Origin: Caballeronia arvi
GTDB lineage: Bacteria; Pseudomonadota; Gammaproteobacteria; Burkholderiales; Burkholderiaceae
Assembly: GCF_001544695.2 (NCBI RefSeq)
Contig: NZ_FCOM02000002.1
Location: 186,001 to 250,000 of the forward strand
Length of the DNA: 64,000 nt
Reading direction: 5' to 3'
Shown: positions 55,179 through 64,000 of the stretch, in pieces
Layout of the letters: each line of letters begins with the position of its first letter
Numbering within the stretch: position 1 is the first letter of the stretch
Notes under the pieces: generated by a model
The model's input: only the letters and a program-made list of their open reading frames with translations
Database searches by the model: none
Told to the model about the DNA's origin: nothing
Program-made: the position numbers and the translations under genes

Positions 55179-56291
55179 TCAGTTCGCGACGTTGGCCTCT
55201 GCGAAGCGCGCAAGAATGCGCAGATCGTCGCCGAGCCGGTCGATGCGATGAAACTTCAGATGCGGCCGCGCATCGAGCGTGTCGGGCGGCGCGAAGTCGA
55301 ACATGCCGGGCGCGCTGCCGAGCAGGCTCGGCGCGAGATAGACCAGCAGTTCGTCGACGCAGCCCTCGCGCAACAGCGAGCCGTTCAGCTTGTGGCCCGC
55401 TTCGACATGCAGTTCGTTGATGCCGCGATCGGCGAGCGCGGTGAGCATCGCGGGCAGATCGACCTTGCCGTGCTCGTTCGAAAGCTCGATCAGCTCCGCG
55501 CCTTTGTCGCGCAGCGCATCGATGCGCGCAGTGTCCGTGTCGGCCGCATGAAAGATCCACGGCGGCGCGCCATCGAGGATGCGCGCGTGCATCGGCACGT
55601 CGAGACGGCTGTCGATCAACACGCGTTGCGGCTGGCGCGGCGTGTCGACCGCGCGCACGGTCAGTTGCGGATCGTCCTCGCGCACCGTGCCGATGCCAGT
55701 AAGAATCGCGCAGGCGCGAGCGCGCCACGCGTGGCCGTCGGCGCGCGCGTCTTCGCCGGTAATCCACTGGCTTTCGCCCGATGGAAGGCCCGTGCGGCCG
55801 TCGAGCGTCGCCGCGACTTTCATGCGCACCCACGGACGGCGGCGCGTCATGCGCGACACGAAGCCGATGTTCATTTCATGCGCCTCGTTCGCGAGCAGGC
55901 CGCAGCGCACGTCGATGCCCGCGTCGCGCAACATCGCGAGACCGCGGCCTGACACCGTCGGATTCGGATCTTCCATCGCGGCGATGACCTTCTCGACGCG
56001 CGCATCGATGAGCGCATGCGTGCACGGCGGTGTGCGCCCGAAGTGGCTGCACGGCTCGAGCGTCACATACGCCGTTGCGCCGCGCGGGTCCTTGCCGCGT
56101 GAGCGGGCGTCTTTCAGCGCCTGCACTTCGGCATGATCCTGACCGGCCGGCTGCGTGAAGCCCATGCCGATCACTTCGCCGTTCTTGACGAGCACGCAGC
56201 CGACGCGCGGGTTCGGCGTCGTCGTGTACATGCCCTTCGACGCGAGCGCGAGCGCGCGCTCCATGTGGGTGAAGTCGGTTTGCGAGAACAT
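55179..56291 (-). CDS. ribD: Bifunctional diaminohydroxyphosphoribosylaminopyrimidine deaminase / reductase
   Basis: This 370-residue enzyme has an N-terminal deaminase domain (about residues 1-150). Its zinc motif is HAEVQALKDA and later VTLEPCSHFGRTPPC. The C-terminal NADPH-dependent reductase domain has RPWVRMKVAATLDGRTGLPSGESQWITG and ILTGIGTVREDDPQLTVR. It carries out two steps from GTP-derived pyrimidine to 5-amino-6-ribitylaminouracil phosphate. It lies 18 bp after hemL on the same strand. Confidence 0.96.
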   Translation of the reverse strand: MFSQTDFTHMERALALASKGMYTTTPNPRVGCVLVKNGEVIGMGFTQPAGQDHAEVQALKDARSRGKDPRGATAYVTLEPCSHFGRTPPCTHALIDARVEKVIAAMEDPNPTVSGRGLAMLRDAGIDVRCGLLANEAHEMNIGFVSRMTRRRPWVRMKVAATLDGRTGLPSGESQWITGEDARADGHAWRARACAILTGIGTVREDDPQLTVRAVDTPRQPQRVLIDSRLDVPMHARILDGAPPWIFHAADTDTARIDALRDKGAELIELSNEHGKVDLPAMLTALADRGINELHVEAGHKLNGSLLREGCVDELLVYLAPSLLGSAPGMFDFAPPDTLDARPHLKFHRIDRLGDDLRILARFAEANVAN

Positions 56292-56309
56292 CGGCGCGGT
56301 CCGGAAGCG

Positions 56310-57593
56310 TCAGGCCGCGAGCGACGCGAATGCGCCGCGCGCCGCGTCGATGGTCGCGTCGATCACGGCGTCGTCGTGCGCGCTCGACACGAAGCCCGCT
56401 TCGAACGCGGACGGCGCGAAGTACACGCCGGCGTCGAGCATCGCGTGGAAGAACGCGTTGAAGCGCTTCGTGTCGCCCTGCTGGATCTGCGCGAAGCTGC
56501 CCGGCACGGTGTCCATGAAGTACAGGCCGAACATGCCGCCAATCGAATCGGCGGAGAAGGGCACTTTGGCGTCGCGCGCGGCGTTCGTCAGGCCATCGAC
56601 GAGCTTGCGTGTCTGCTTCGCCAGATCGTCGTAGAAGCCGGGACGCTGGATCAGTTGCAGCGTCTTCAGACCGGCGGCCACCGCGATCGGATTACCCGAC
56701 AGCGTGCCTGCCTGATAGACGCCGCCGAGCGGCGCCAGATGCGCCATGATGTCGCGCCGCCCGCCGAACGCCGCCGCCGGCATGCCGCCGCCGATGACCT
56801 TGCCGAGGCACGTGAGGTCCGGCTTGATGCCGTAGACCTGCTGCGCGCCGCCGAGCGCGACGCGAAAGCCGCACATCACTTCGTCGAAGATCAGGACCGA
56901 ACCGTGCTCGTTGCAGCGCTCGCGCAGCGCGTTCAGGAACTCGGGCGTCGCGCGCACGAGATTCATGTTGCCCGCGACCGGCTCGACGATCACCGAAGCG
57001 ATTTCCGCACCGAACGCCGCGAACGCCTCGTTCAATTGCTCGACGTTGTTGTATTCGAGCACCGTCGTGTGCTTCGCGATATCGGCGGGCACGCCCGCGG
57101 AAGTCGGATTGCCGAACGTGAGCAGACCGGAGCCGGCCTTCACGAGCAGGCTGTCCGCGTGACCGTGATAGCAGCCTTCGAACTTGATGATGCGGCTGCG
57201 GTTCGTGAAGCCGCGCGCGAGACGCAGCGCGCTCATGGTCGCTTCGGTGCCGGAGGACACCATGCGCACCTGTTCGATCGACGGCACGAGCTTGCAGATT
57301 TCCTCGGCGATCTCGATTTCGGCCTCGGTCGGCGCGCCGAACGAGAAGCCGTTCGCGAGCACGCGCTGCACGGCGTCGAGGACTTCGGGATGCACATGGC
57401 CGAGGATCATCGGGCCCCACGAGCCGATGTAGTCGATATAGCGCTTGCCTTCGGCGTCCCAGAAGTACGGCCCCTGCGCGCGCTCGATGAAACGCGGCGT
57501 GCCGCCGACCGAGCGGAACGCCCGCACCGGCGAGTTCACGCCGCCGGGAATGGTTCGCTGGGCGCGTTCGAAGAGAGCTTGATTCTTGGACAT
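56310..57593 (-). CDS. hemL: Glutamate-1-semialdehyde 2,1-aminomutase
   Basis: This 427-residue PLP enzyme makes 5-aminolevulinate for heme by the C5 route. Key parts are [76 protein letters not shown] and the PLP lysine in [19 protein letters not shown]. The start at 57593 is the family start; the open frame further upstream is not coding. It heads the hemL-ribD-ribE run. Confidence 0.97.
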   Translation of the reverse strand: MSKNQALFERAQRTIPGGVNSPVRAFRSVGGTPRFIERAQGPYFWDAEGKRYIDYIGSWGPMILGHVHPEVLDAVQRVLANGFSFGAPTEAEIEIAEEICKLVPSIEQVRMVSSGTEATMSALRLARGFTNRSRIIKFEGCYHGHADSLLVKAGSGLLTFGNPTSAGVPADIAKHTTVLEYNNVEQLNEAFAAFGAEIASVIVEPVAGNMNLVRATPEFLNALRERCNEHGSVLIFDEVMCGFRVALGGAQQVYGIKPDLTCLGKVIGGGMPAAAFGGRRDIMAHLAPLGGVYQAGTLSGNPIAVAAGLKTLQLIQRPGFYDDLAKQTRKLVDGLTNAARDAKVPFSADSIGGMFGLYFMDTVPGSFAQIQQGDTKRFNAFFHAMLDAGVYFAPSAFEAGFVSSAHDDAVIDATIDAARGAFASLAA

Positions 57594-57756
57594 GGAGAAA
57601 GCCTGCGCTGAAAGTGGATGCGGGAGTCGCGAGGACCGGCCGGACGCTCGAGCGGCGACGCGTGCAGCGCGCAAGATGCGCGGTCCGACGCGAAAAAACG
57701 ATGCTGAAATTGTACCGGAGTCGATGCGAGCGAGCCCGTCGCGTCGTGTCCGAGGC

Positions 57757-58248
57757 TTACGCCGGCTTCGAGCGCTTCGCGGTTCCAGATCCCGTATGTG
57801 GGTTCGCCGCGCGCCGTCCGGTCCGCGCGGTCCACAGCTTCTCCAGCGCGCCTTCGGCCACCGGCTTGATGAGCGTGCCGGACATCTGCGCGTCCCACGT
57901 CTGCACCGAGAACGGATGCGCCCGCAATTCGTCGCGCGTGACGACGACTTCCTTGTGCGCATCGGTGAGAAAGTCATACACGAAATCGATGCACAGCCGA
58001 TAACCGCGTTTGCTCGCGGCATCGGGCACTTCGTAAGGCGCGCGCGTCACCCAGCCCGACGCGAACACGCCCTTCGGTTCCTGCGACACGCGATGCACGA
58101 ACACGCGATCGCCCGGCAGGAGCCCGCGCGCAGTGCCGCAGCCCCAGACATCAGCGACGGCTTCGCCCGCCTTGACGCGCCGCGCGATATCGGGCAGTTC
58201 GGGCCACGGCCACTTCTTCGGGCTCCAGATCAGCAGAAAGGCGGCCAT
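57757..58248 (-). CDS. EVE/PUA-like domain protein
   Basis: This 163-residue protein starts [27 protein letters not shown] and continues [42 protein letters not shown]. This order (an [12 protein letters not shown] opening, a central [22 protein letters not shown]) resembles the EVE/PUA-like domains that recognise modified bases and are often joined to HNH nucleases. No nuclease domain is present here. It lies upstream of hemL on the same strand, about 160 bp away. An in-frame GTG at 58257 is an alternative start. Confidence 0.65.
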   Translation of the reverse strand: MAAFLLIWSPKKWPWPELPDIARRVKAGEAVADVWGCGTARGLLPGDRVFVHRVSQEPKGVFASGWVTRAPYEVPDAASKRGYRLCIDFVYDFLTDAHKEVVVTRDELRAHPFSVQTWDAQMSGTLIKPVAEGALEKLWTARTGRRAANPHTGSGTAKRSKPA

Positions 58249-58396
58249 CGGATCCACGCGACGATAAAGAAAGGAAGCGATGAGCTTAGCGCAACGCCGC
58301 GCTCAGGGACGGATCACGGCGGCGCTCGCGTACAATGTTTGCTCCTTACGCGGCAGAAAGGCCGCGTTGCCTCGAATCTTCCCCTGTGCCCACCTC

Positions 58397-59608
58397 ATGT
58401 CCGACACCACCCGGCGCCGGCCCGATGGCCGTCTGATCCTGCTGCTCGGCGCGCTTGCCGCGTGCGGCCCGCTGTCGATCGACATGTATCTGCCGAGCCT
58501 GCCGGCGCTCGCCGCGTCTTTCGGCACGAGCCCGGCCGCCGCGCAAAGCACGCTCACGAGCTTCATGTTCGGCTTCTCGTTCGGCATGCTGCTGTATGGC
58601 CCGCTTTCCGACGCCTACGGCCGCCGGCCCGTTCTGCTCGGCGGCATCGCGTTGTACGCGTTCGCGAGCATCGGCTGCACGGCGGCGTGGTCCATCGACG
58701 CGCTCGTCTTCGTGCGCTTCCTGCAGGCGCTCGGCGCGGGCGCGGCGTCGGTGCTCGCGCGCGCGATCGCCCGCGACGCCCACGAGCCGGGCGACGCCGC
58801 CCGCGTGCTGTCGATGCTTTCCATCGTCACGTCGATCGGACCGTTGCTCGCACCGCTGATCGGCGGGCAACTGCTTCTGTTGGGTGGATGGCGCGTGGTG
58901 TTCGTCGCGCTGACGCTCTTCGGCCTGACCTGCGCCGTCACCGCGTATCTGCGCGTACCCGAGACGTGGCCGAAGGAGAAGCGCGCGAGCGCGGCGGTCG
59001 GCAAGTCGTTCGCGGCGTACGGTCATCTGCTGACCGATCCCGTCACCTGGGGCCACATGATGTGCGGCGGCATGGCGTTCGCGTCGATGTTCGCGTACAT
59101 CACCGCGACGCCGTTCGTCTATATCGATTACTTCCACGTGAAGCCGCAGTACTACGGGCTGCTGTTCGGGCTGAACATCGTCGGCATCATCGCGGGAAAC
59201 GTGCTCAATACGAAGTTCGTCGGGCGCGTGGGCGCCATGAAGATGATCTCGGCCGCGTCGTTCGTGAGTGTCGCGGCGGCGCTCGCGGTCGCGCTCGTGT
59301 CGCTTACCGGCTGGGGCGGGCTCTGGTCGATCGTCGCAACGCTCTTCTTCGTCGTCGGCGTCGTGGGCCTGCTTTCGGCGAATTGCACGACCGAGCTGAT
59401 GCATCGCTACCCGAAGAACGCGGGCGCGGCTGCCGCCGTTTTCGGCGCGATGCAGCTTGCGCTCGGCGCGCTCGCGAGCCTCGCGATCGGGCTCTTTCAC
59501 GATGTGTCGCCGCATGGCATGGGCATTGTGATCGGCGTATGCGGCGTGCTGACCTTCGCGGGGCGCACGCTGGTGCTGCGCTCGCATGCGGCGCCCGTGA
59601 AGGTGTGA
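58397..59608 (+). CDS. Bcr/CflA family drug-resistance MFS transporter
   Basis: This 403-residue inner-membrane pump has 12 hydrophobic segments. It shows the Bcr/CflA features ALAACGPLSIDMYLPSLPALAASFGTSPAAAQSTLTSFMFGFSFGMLLYGPLSDAYGRRPVLLGG near the N-terminus and RFLQALGAGAASVLARAIARD. The MFS loop motif GPLSDAYGRRPVLL is intact. It probably exports drugs such as bicyclomycin or chloramphenicol, or metabolites. It stands alone with a 148-bp divergent spacer from the EVE-like gene. The frame is open further upstream, but MSDTTRR is the family start. Confidence 0.93.
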   Translation: MSDTTRRRPDGRLILLLGALAACGPLSIDMYLPSLPALAASFGTSPAAAQSTLTSFMFGFSFGMLLYGPLSDAYGRRPVLLGGIALYAFASIGCTAAWSIDALVFVRFLQALGAGAASVLARAIARDAHEPGDAARVLSMLSIVTSIGPLLAPLIGGQLLLLGGWRVVFVALTLFGLTCAVTAYLRVPETWPKEKRASAAVGKSFAAYGHLLTDPVTWGHMMCGGMAFASMFAYITATPFVYIDYFHVKPQYYGLLFGLNIVGIIAGNVLNTKFVGRVGAMKMISAASFVSVAAALAVALVSLTGWGGLWSIVATLFFVVGVVGLLSANCTTELMHRYPKNAGAAAAVFGAMQLALGALASLAIGLFHDVSPHGMGIVIGVCGVLTFAGRTLVLRSHAAPVKV

Positions 59609-61729
59609 TCAGGCGAGCGGGCCGATCGTCGTCGCGAGGAACGTGAAGGCCGCCGCTTCCGCCTGCGCAACCGCTTCCGGCTCGACGCCCGCGCCGTGTC
59701 CGCCTTCGCCGGTCTCCTGATACCAGACCTCGTCGTGGCCTTGCGCTTGCATCTTCGCGGCCATCTTGCGCGCGTGGCCGGGATGCACGCGGTCGTCGCT
59801 CGTCGATGACGTGAAGAGCGCCGGCGGATACGCGATATCCGCATCAACGTTCTGATACGGCGAATACGCCATGAGATGACGCAGATCGTCGGCGTCGTCC
59901 GGATCGCCGTATTCATCGATCCAAGATGCGCCCTGCAACAGCAAGTGAAAGCGCGCCATGTCGAGCAGCGGCACTTCGGAAAGCACCGCGCCGAACAGCT
60001 CGGGCCGCTGCACCATGCATACGCCGGTGAGCAAGCCACCGTTGCTGCCGCCGCGAATCGCGAGCTGCTTTGGCGTGGTGATGCCCGTGTCGATGAGCGC
60101 CTGCGCGACCGCGATGAAATCGTCGAACGAAATCTGGCGGTTCTCGCGCAGCGCCGCCTGATGCCACGCCGGCCCGAACTCGCCGCCGCCGCGGATGTTG
60201 GCGATCGCGTAGAGCCCGCCGCGCTCCAGCCACGCGATGCCGGTGGTCGCGTCGTAATGCGGATCGAGCGCGACTTCGAAGCCGCCGTAGCCGTAGAGCA
60301 GGCAAGGGCGCGTGTTCGTGCTCTTCGTGCTCGTTTCGATGTCGCGTCCGATCAGCCAGTAGGGAATGCGCTCGCCGTCCGGCGCGATCGCGTGGCGGCG
60401 CACGGCGCAAAGACCGCTCGCGTCGAACTGCGCGGGCAGGCGCGCGAGCAGTTGCCACGGCGCGTCGCTCGCGAGATCGGCGTGATGGAGCGACGGCGGC
60501 TCCAGAAAGTGCTCGACGTGGATGAGCACGGTATCGTCGCGCTCGCTGTCGATCGAATCGACCCAGGACTGGCTCGCGTCCGGGAGCGCGAAGTCGCGCG
60601 CTTCCCAGTCGCCGTTTTCCTGCGATGGCGGACGCATGAGCGTGACGCGCGGCGTGCCGTCGTCCATCTGCGAGACGATGAGGAACTGTTTCGTGAAGTC
60701 GATGCCCGCGAGCACGAGGCGTTCGGACGGCGTGAAAAGCGCGGTGAAATGGCGCGAGCCCGCGAGGAACGCATCGCGCCGGATGACCGTCAGCGTGCCG
60801 GGCGCATGGCGGCGGCCGCCCGCATTCCAGAACTTGCGCGGCGTGACGAAAAGCCAGCCGTTCCAGTGCTCGATCTCCACGTGCGCTGGCAGGTCGTACT
60901 GACGCCATGCGTTGACCGGCTCGTCGAGCCAGTAGTTGAGCGTGTCGTAGAAGCTCACCGCGCGCGACGCGAGATGCAGTTTCTCGATGGGATCGTAGTC
61001 GACGCCCGCCGACACGTCGCGCCGCTCGCCCTCGAACACGACGGGCGCATCGGCCAGCGGCGTGCCGCGCTTCCAGCGGCGCGACTGGCGCGGAAAGCCC
61101 GAAGTGGTCAGCGCGGGGCGCGGGTTCGTCTTGCTGTCGTCCCAGCCGACATAGACCGTATCGCGATCGATCCACGAGATGTCGTGCTTGCCGACATCGG
61201 GCAGTCCGAAGCCATCCGCGACGAAGCTTTTCGATTTGATATCGAACTCGCGCACGATCACCGCATCCGAGCCGCCCGGCGACAGGCTCACGAGCGCGCG
61301 GTCGTAATCGGGGTAGAGCATGTCGAAGTCGGCGAGCGCCCAGCGCGTGTCGTCATCGGCGCGGGTGTTGAGGTCGAGCGCGTCGACGTCGAGGATCGTT
61401 TCCCATTCGGTCGCGCCCGCGAGCCATGATGCCCAAGGCGTGCGACGCACGATGCCGAGCGGATGGGCGTCGTCCTGCCACGTGTTGTAGGCCCAGTCGC
61501 CATAGCGCGAACAAGTGACGATGCGATCCTTCGACGTGTACGCTTTTTCGAGCCGCGCGGCCAACGCGCGCGCTTCGGGCGTGCGGCCGAACGCGGCTTC
61601 GGTGCGGCGGTTCTGGGCGTCGACCCAGGCTTGGGCGCGGGCGTCGTCGAGGGATTCGAGGCCGATGTAGGGATCGGAGCCTTCGACTGTGGACCAGGCG
61701 AGTTCGGGATGCGAGGAGAGAAGTGTCAT
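59609..61729 (-). CDS. Prolyl oligopeptidase family serine peptidase (S9A)
   Basis: This 706-residue protein has an N-terminal beta-propeller (about residues 60-400) and a C-terminal alpha/beta hydrolase domain. The nucleophile is in LAIRGGSNGGLLTG. The other catalytic residues are probably the Asp in TSSTSDDRVHPGHARK and the His in ETGEGGHGAGVE. YGYGGFEVALDPHYDATTGIAWLERGGLYAIANIRGGGEFGPAWH is typical of the family. There is no signal peptide, so it should be cytoplasmic and cut short proline-containing peptides. The start MTLLSSHPE at 61729 fits; an upstream frame is not coding. Confidence 0.92.
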   Translation of the reverse strand: MTLLSSHPELAWSTVEGSDPYIGLESLDDARAQAWVDAQNRRTEAAFGRTPEARALAARLEKAYTSKDRIVTCSRYGDWAYNTWQDDAHPLGIVRRTPWASWLAGATEWETILDVDALDLNTRADDDTRWALADFDMLYPDYDRALVSLSPGGSDAVIVREFDIKSKSFVADGFGLPDVGKHDISWIDRDTVYVGWDDSKTNPRPALTTSGFPRQSRRWKRGTPLADAPVVFEGERRDVSAGVDYDPIEKLHLASRAVSFYDTLNYWLDEPVNAWRQYDLPAHVEIEHWNGWLFVTPRKFWNAGGRRHAPGTLTVIRRDAFLAGSRHFTALFTPSERLVLAGIDFTKQFLIVSQMDDGTPRVTLMRPPSQENGDWEARDFALPDASQSWVDSIDSERDDTVLIHVEHFLEPPSLHHADLASDAPWQLLARLPAQFDASGLCAVRRHAIAPDGERIPYWLIGRDIETSTKSTNTRPCLLYGYGGFEVALDPHYDATTGIAWLERGGLYAIANIRGGGEFGPAWHQAALRENRQISFDDFIAVAQALIDTGITTPKQLAIRGGSNGGLLTGVCMVQRPELFGAVLSEVPLLDMARFHLLLQGASWIDEYGDPDDADDLRHLMAYSPYQNVDADIAYPPALFTSSTSDDRVHPGHARKMAAKMQAQGHDEVWYQETGEGGHGAGVEPEAVAQAEAAAFTFLATTIGPLA

Positions 61730-61810
61730 GCGGCGAGAGCCAATCGGAATGCAAAAGGCCGATTGTGCCTGTAATGGCGACGAGTGAGGCATTCATGCTC
61801 TCGCGCCAGT

Positions 61811-62335
61811 TCAGGCGACCAGCTTCTTCAGCTCCCGAGTCATCTGGGGCAAGACTTCCCGATCTCCGATTGCAAGATTGACCTGTTTAGCTGCGTTCGC
61901 CACGTCAAGCAGGTCAGCGTCGATGTCATAGCCTCCGCGGTCGTTCAGCCACGCAAGAATGTCGGACAGGTGCCAAACGGATGGATTGCCCTCATGAACG
62001 GGCGCCGGGAATTCCAGCGCGTTCGCGAGCATCAATTTGCGCATGTTTTGGCGTGTCATTCCCGTCATCTCGGCTACGTCTGTAAGACCGATGAAGTCGG
62101 GAGCCGCTTCGATAAGGCGAGCAGAGGCAATGGCCTGCTTGACGTTCACAAGCGCCGAGAAAATAGCGCTCCATGCAGTCGTGCTATCTCGCGTGAATGC
62201 TAACGCAAGTCGTCCGGGCTGACCGATTCCCACAGTCGCGTCATCACAACCGGATTCTGCGAGCCGCTCGACGAGTTGCTCGTGATCGCAGTCTTCTGCT
62301 GACAGCCGGTACTTGAGAGTGAACACGTATTCCAT
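61811..62335 (-). CDS. Helix-turn-helix protein, putative antitoxin partner
   Basis: This 174-residue protein has an N-terminal half (about residues 1-80) starting MEYVFTLKYRLSAEDCDHEQLVERLAE, then a helix-turn-helix region with IGLTDVAEMTGMTRQNMRKLMLAN near residue 90-112, of the AlpA/MerR kind. A further C-terminal segment contains VWHLSDILAWLNDRGGYDI. It probably binds DNA. It follows the 86-residue HicA-like gene by 15 bp, an arrangement typical of toxin-first modules. Codon use is less GC-rich than in flanking genes. Confidence 0.6.
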   Translation of the reverse strand: MEYVFTLKYRLSAEDCDHEQLVERLAESGCDDATVGIGQPGRLALAFTRDSTTAWSAIFSALVNVKQAIASARLIEAAPDFIGLTDVAEMTGMTRQNMRKLMLANALEFPAPVHEGNPSVWHLSDILAWLNDRGGYDIDADLLDVANAAKQVNLAIGDREVLPQMTRELKKLVA

Positions 62336-62350
62336 GAGGTATCCCGCGAA

Positions 62351-62611
62351 TTATCGGGCAGTCTTCTTTCTGCGGGTCGTGCAGTTGTCGACCACGCGTT
62401 TCAGGTTATTCGCATGATTCACTGCATTGCGAGGCGTGCTCCAGATGCTCGTGATGCAGAATTCCCCGCAACGGCAATCCGAATCGTTATACGGGCAATA
62501 AATTCTTCCCCACGCATGCCCGTTTCCTTTCTTGGGCTCGACCACCCAGCCGTTCGCTTCGGCATAAAGAAGCGCGGCTTCGATCTCTTTCTTCGGATGC
62601 GGTCGCTTCAT
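62351..62611 (-). CDS. HicA-like small protein, putative toxin
   Basis: This 86-residue basic protein starts MKRPHPKKEIEAALLYAEANGW and has NGHAWGRIYCP in the position where HicA toxins carry their catalytic GSH motif. The C-terminal NHANNLKRVVDNC matches the last helix of that fold in type. It has four more Cys (DCRCGEFC...), which is unusual for HicA. The ATG at 62611 lacks a good ribosome-binding site. With the DNA-binding gene downstream it looks like a HicAB-type or related pair, AT-richer than its neighbours. Confidence 0.55.
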   Translation of the reverse strand: MKRPHPKKEIEAALLYAEANGWVVEPKKGNGHAWGRIYCPYNDSDCRCGEFCITSIWSTPRNAVNHANNLKRVVDNCTTRRKKTAR

Positions 62612-62797
62612 CGGCAATTCAGTCTATTTACAGCTTGATTGGTTGTCAAGTGACAACCCACGAGATCGTCGCGAAGGCGGGTCAACGCGTTCGCGGTGTT
62701 GCCCCTTTACCTGACGACTAGCGCCAATCTTACCGATAACTCCGCATTAAACGCGATATGCAGTAATCCGAAATATGCTGGATGCGAGGCGCAAAAC

Positions 62798-62826
62798 GAA
62801 AAACGCCACGGCTCACCGTGGCGTTC
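62798..62826 (-). terminator. Terminator of ugpC
   Basis: Perfect stem AACGCCACGG / CCGTGGCGTT with a CTCA loop. On the minus strand it is followed by TTTTTCGTTTT, 20 bp after the ugpC stop. Confidence 0.88.
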
Positions 62827-62848
62827 GAAGTCAATCAAAAAAGCAGAA

Positions 62849-63967
62849 TCAAGCCAGCCGCTCTTCCGTCTGCGGATCGAACAACACCGCCTTCGATACA
62901 TCGAACAACAGCGTCATATTCGTCAGCGGTTGCGGATTCGACGCCGGATGCACACGCGACACGATGCGCTTGCCGTTCACCTGCGCGAACACGAGCGTGT
63001 CCGGGCCGGTTGGCTCGATCACGTCGACGCGCACATCGACCGGCTGCAGGCTCGCATCCGACACATCGTGTGCGGCGCGCGAATCGGTGATGCGCTCCGG
63101 GCGCAGTCCGAGCACCACGTCCTGTCCGACCTTGCTGCGCAGACGGCCCGCATCGAACGGCAGATTGAGCACTTTCTGCGCGACGCCCGTATCGACCTGC
63201 AAGCCGACGCCCGAGCCCGATTCGACGAGCTTGCCGGTGATGAAGTTCATCGGTGGGGCGCCGATGAAGCCCGCGACGAACAGATTCGACGGCGAATCGT
63301 AAATCTCCTGCGGCGCGCCGAACTGCTGCACGATGCCGTCCTTCATCACCGCGATGCGATCGCCGAGCGTCATCGCTTCGATCTGATCGTGCGTCACGTA
63401 GACAATCGTCGTGCCCAGACGCTGATGCAGCAGCTTGATTTCCGAACGCATCTCGATACGCAGCTTCGCATCGAGGTTCGACAAAGGTTCATCGAACAGG
63501 AACATCACAGGATCGCGCGCCAACGCACGACCCATGGCGACGCGCTGACGCTGACCGCCCGAGAGTTGCCCCGGCTTGCGATCGAGCAGATGACCGATCT
63601 GCAACGTCTCCGACACGCGATCGACGATCTTCTTCTGCTCGTCCTTTGGCACCTTGCGGATATTGAGGCCGAACGAGATGTTGTCGCGCACGCTCATCGA
63701 AGGGTAGAGCGCGTAGGACTGGAACACCATCGCGATATCGCGGTCCTTCGGCGAGAGGTCGTTGACCGTCTTGCCGTCGATCATGATGTCGCCCTGGGTC
63801 ACGTCTTCGAGACCGGCGATCATGTTCAGCAAGGTCGATTTGCCGCAGCCCGAGCCGCCGACGAGGATCAGGAACTGACCGTCCTCGATGTCGATGTTGA
63901 CGCCCTTGAGAACCGGCACCCCGTTGGGGTAGGTCTTGTACACGTCACGGATGGAAAGGCTTGCCAT
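62849..63967 (-). CDS. ugpC: Sugar/glycerol-3-phosphate ABC transporter ATPase, UgpC/MsmK type
   Basis: This 372-residue ATPase powers a CUT1-type sugar or glycerol-3-phosphate importer. Walker A is GGSGCGKST at residues 37-45. The signature GQLSGGQRQRVAMGRALARDP is near 135, with Walker B VMFLFDEPLSNLD and the switch His in VYVTHDQIEAM. The C-terminal TOBE/OB region (about 240-372) with GAPPMNFITGKL is the regulatory domain of this group. GAGGA precedes the ATG. It is the last gene of an operon whose permease and binding protein should lie beyond the right edge of the window. Confidence 0.94.
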   Translation of the reverse strand: MASLSIRDVYKTYPNGVPVLKGVNIDIEDGQFLILVGGSGCGKSTLLNMIAGLEDVTQGDIMIDGKTVNDLSPKDRDIAMVFQSYALYPSMSVRDNISFGLNIRKVPKDEQKKIVDRVSETLQIGHLLDRKPGQLSGGQRQRVAMGRALARDPVMFLFDEPLSNLDAKLRIEMRSEIKLLHQRLGTTIVYVTHDQIEAMTLGDRIAVMKDGIVQQFGAPQEIYDSPSNLFVAGFIGAPPMNFITGKLVESGSGVGLQVDTGVAQKVLNLPFDAGRLRSKVGQDVVLGLRPERITDSRAAHDVSDASLQPVDVRVDVIEPTGPDTLVFAQVNGKRIVSRVHPASNPQPLTNMTLLFDVSKAVLFDPQTEERLA

Positions 63968-64000
63968 GTGAATCCTCTATATCTCTATCGAACGAAGTCG

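Overview
The window looks like the chromosome of a Burkholderia-group betaproteobacterium (Paraburkholderia or Caballeronia type). The reasons are high-GC codon use, the core order yicC-gmk-rpoZ-spoT, a Burkholderia-type general porin, tandem tRNA-Arg(ACG) genes, and the hemL/ribD/ribE/ribB/ribH/nusB neighbourhood. No rRNA, insertion sequence, prophage or CRISPR array was seen. Most of the window is ordinary chromosome, with a few accessory pieces set into it.

Layout. 1-5263: end of yicC, then gmk, rpoZ, spoT, a NinX-like gene, three identical tRNA-Arg genes and greB. 5287-10704: a porin, a 1.3 kb AT-richer intergenic region with a candidate small RNA, an exonuclease/GIY-YIG fusion, a periplasmic chorismate mutase, a 49-residue protein and tRNA-Thr(CGT). 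10714-15558: fbp, pepN and a DUF4136-like lipoprotein. 15741-22994: a seven-gene, tightly coupled operon for phosphonate synthesis, joined to a CDP-alcohol phosphatidyltransferase, a 2OG-Fe(II) oxygenase and a flippase-like membrane protein. 22995-25372: two exported proteins of unknown function. 25404-34120: a purine operon on the minus strand, transcribed xdhA-xdhB-xdhC-(adenine/adenosine deaminase)-permease-guaD.

34355-46808: dsbB, an amidase, small lipoprotein and DUF genes, a HemN-type enzyme, a YkgJ-like protein, DUF1439, uppP, trmB, tRNA-Gly(CCC), yggT, two small-protein genes, a serine/threonine dehydratase-like enzyme, a LysE exporter and an asparaginase. 46805-50145: ubiD, a promoter-terminator unit with no convincing gene, and a lytic transglycosylase. 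50199-57593 on the minus strand: an aminotransferase, nusB, ribH, ribB with a degenerate RibA-like half, ribE, ribD and hemL. A Phd/ParE-type toxin-antitoxin pair lies in the opposite direction between ribE and ribB. 57757-63967: an EVE-like protein, a Bcr/CflA efflux pump, a prolyl-oligopeptidase-family peptidase, a HicA-like gene with a DNA-binding partner, and a UgpC-type ABC ATPase.

The most interesting unit is the phosphonate operon. PEP mutase, phosphonopyruvate decarboxylase and an aminotransferase would make 2-aminoethylphosphonate. One or both nucleotidyltransferase modules could activate it with CTP, the CDP-alcohol phosphatidyltransferase could place it on a lipid, the oxygenase could hydroxylate it, and the flippase-like protein could move it across the membrane. 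The individual families are recognisable from the sequence; the phosphonolipid product is an inference.
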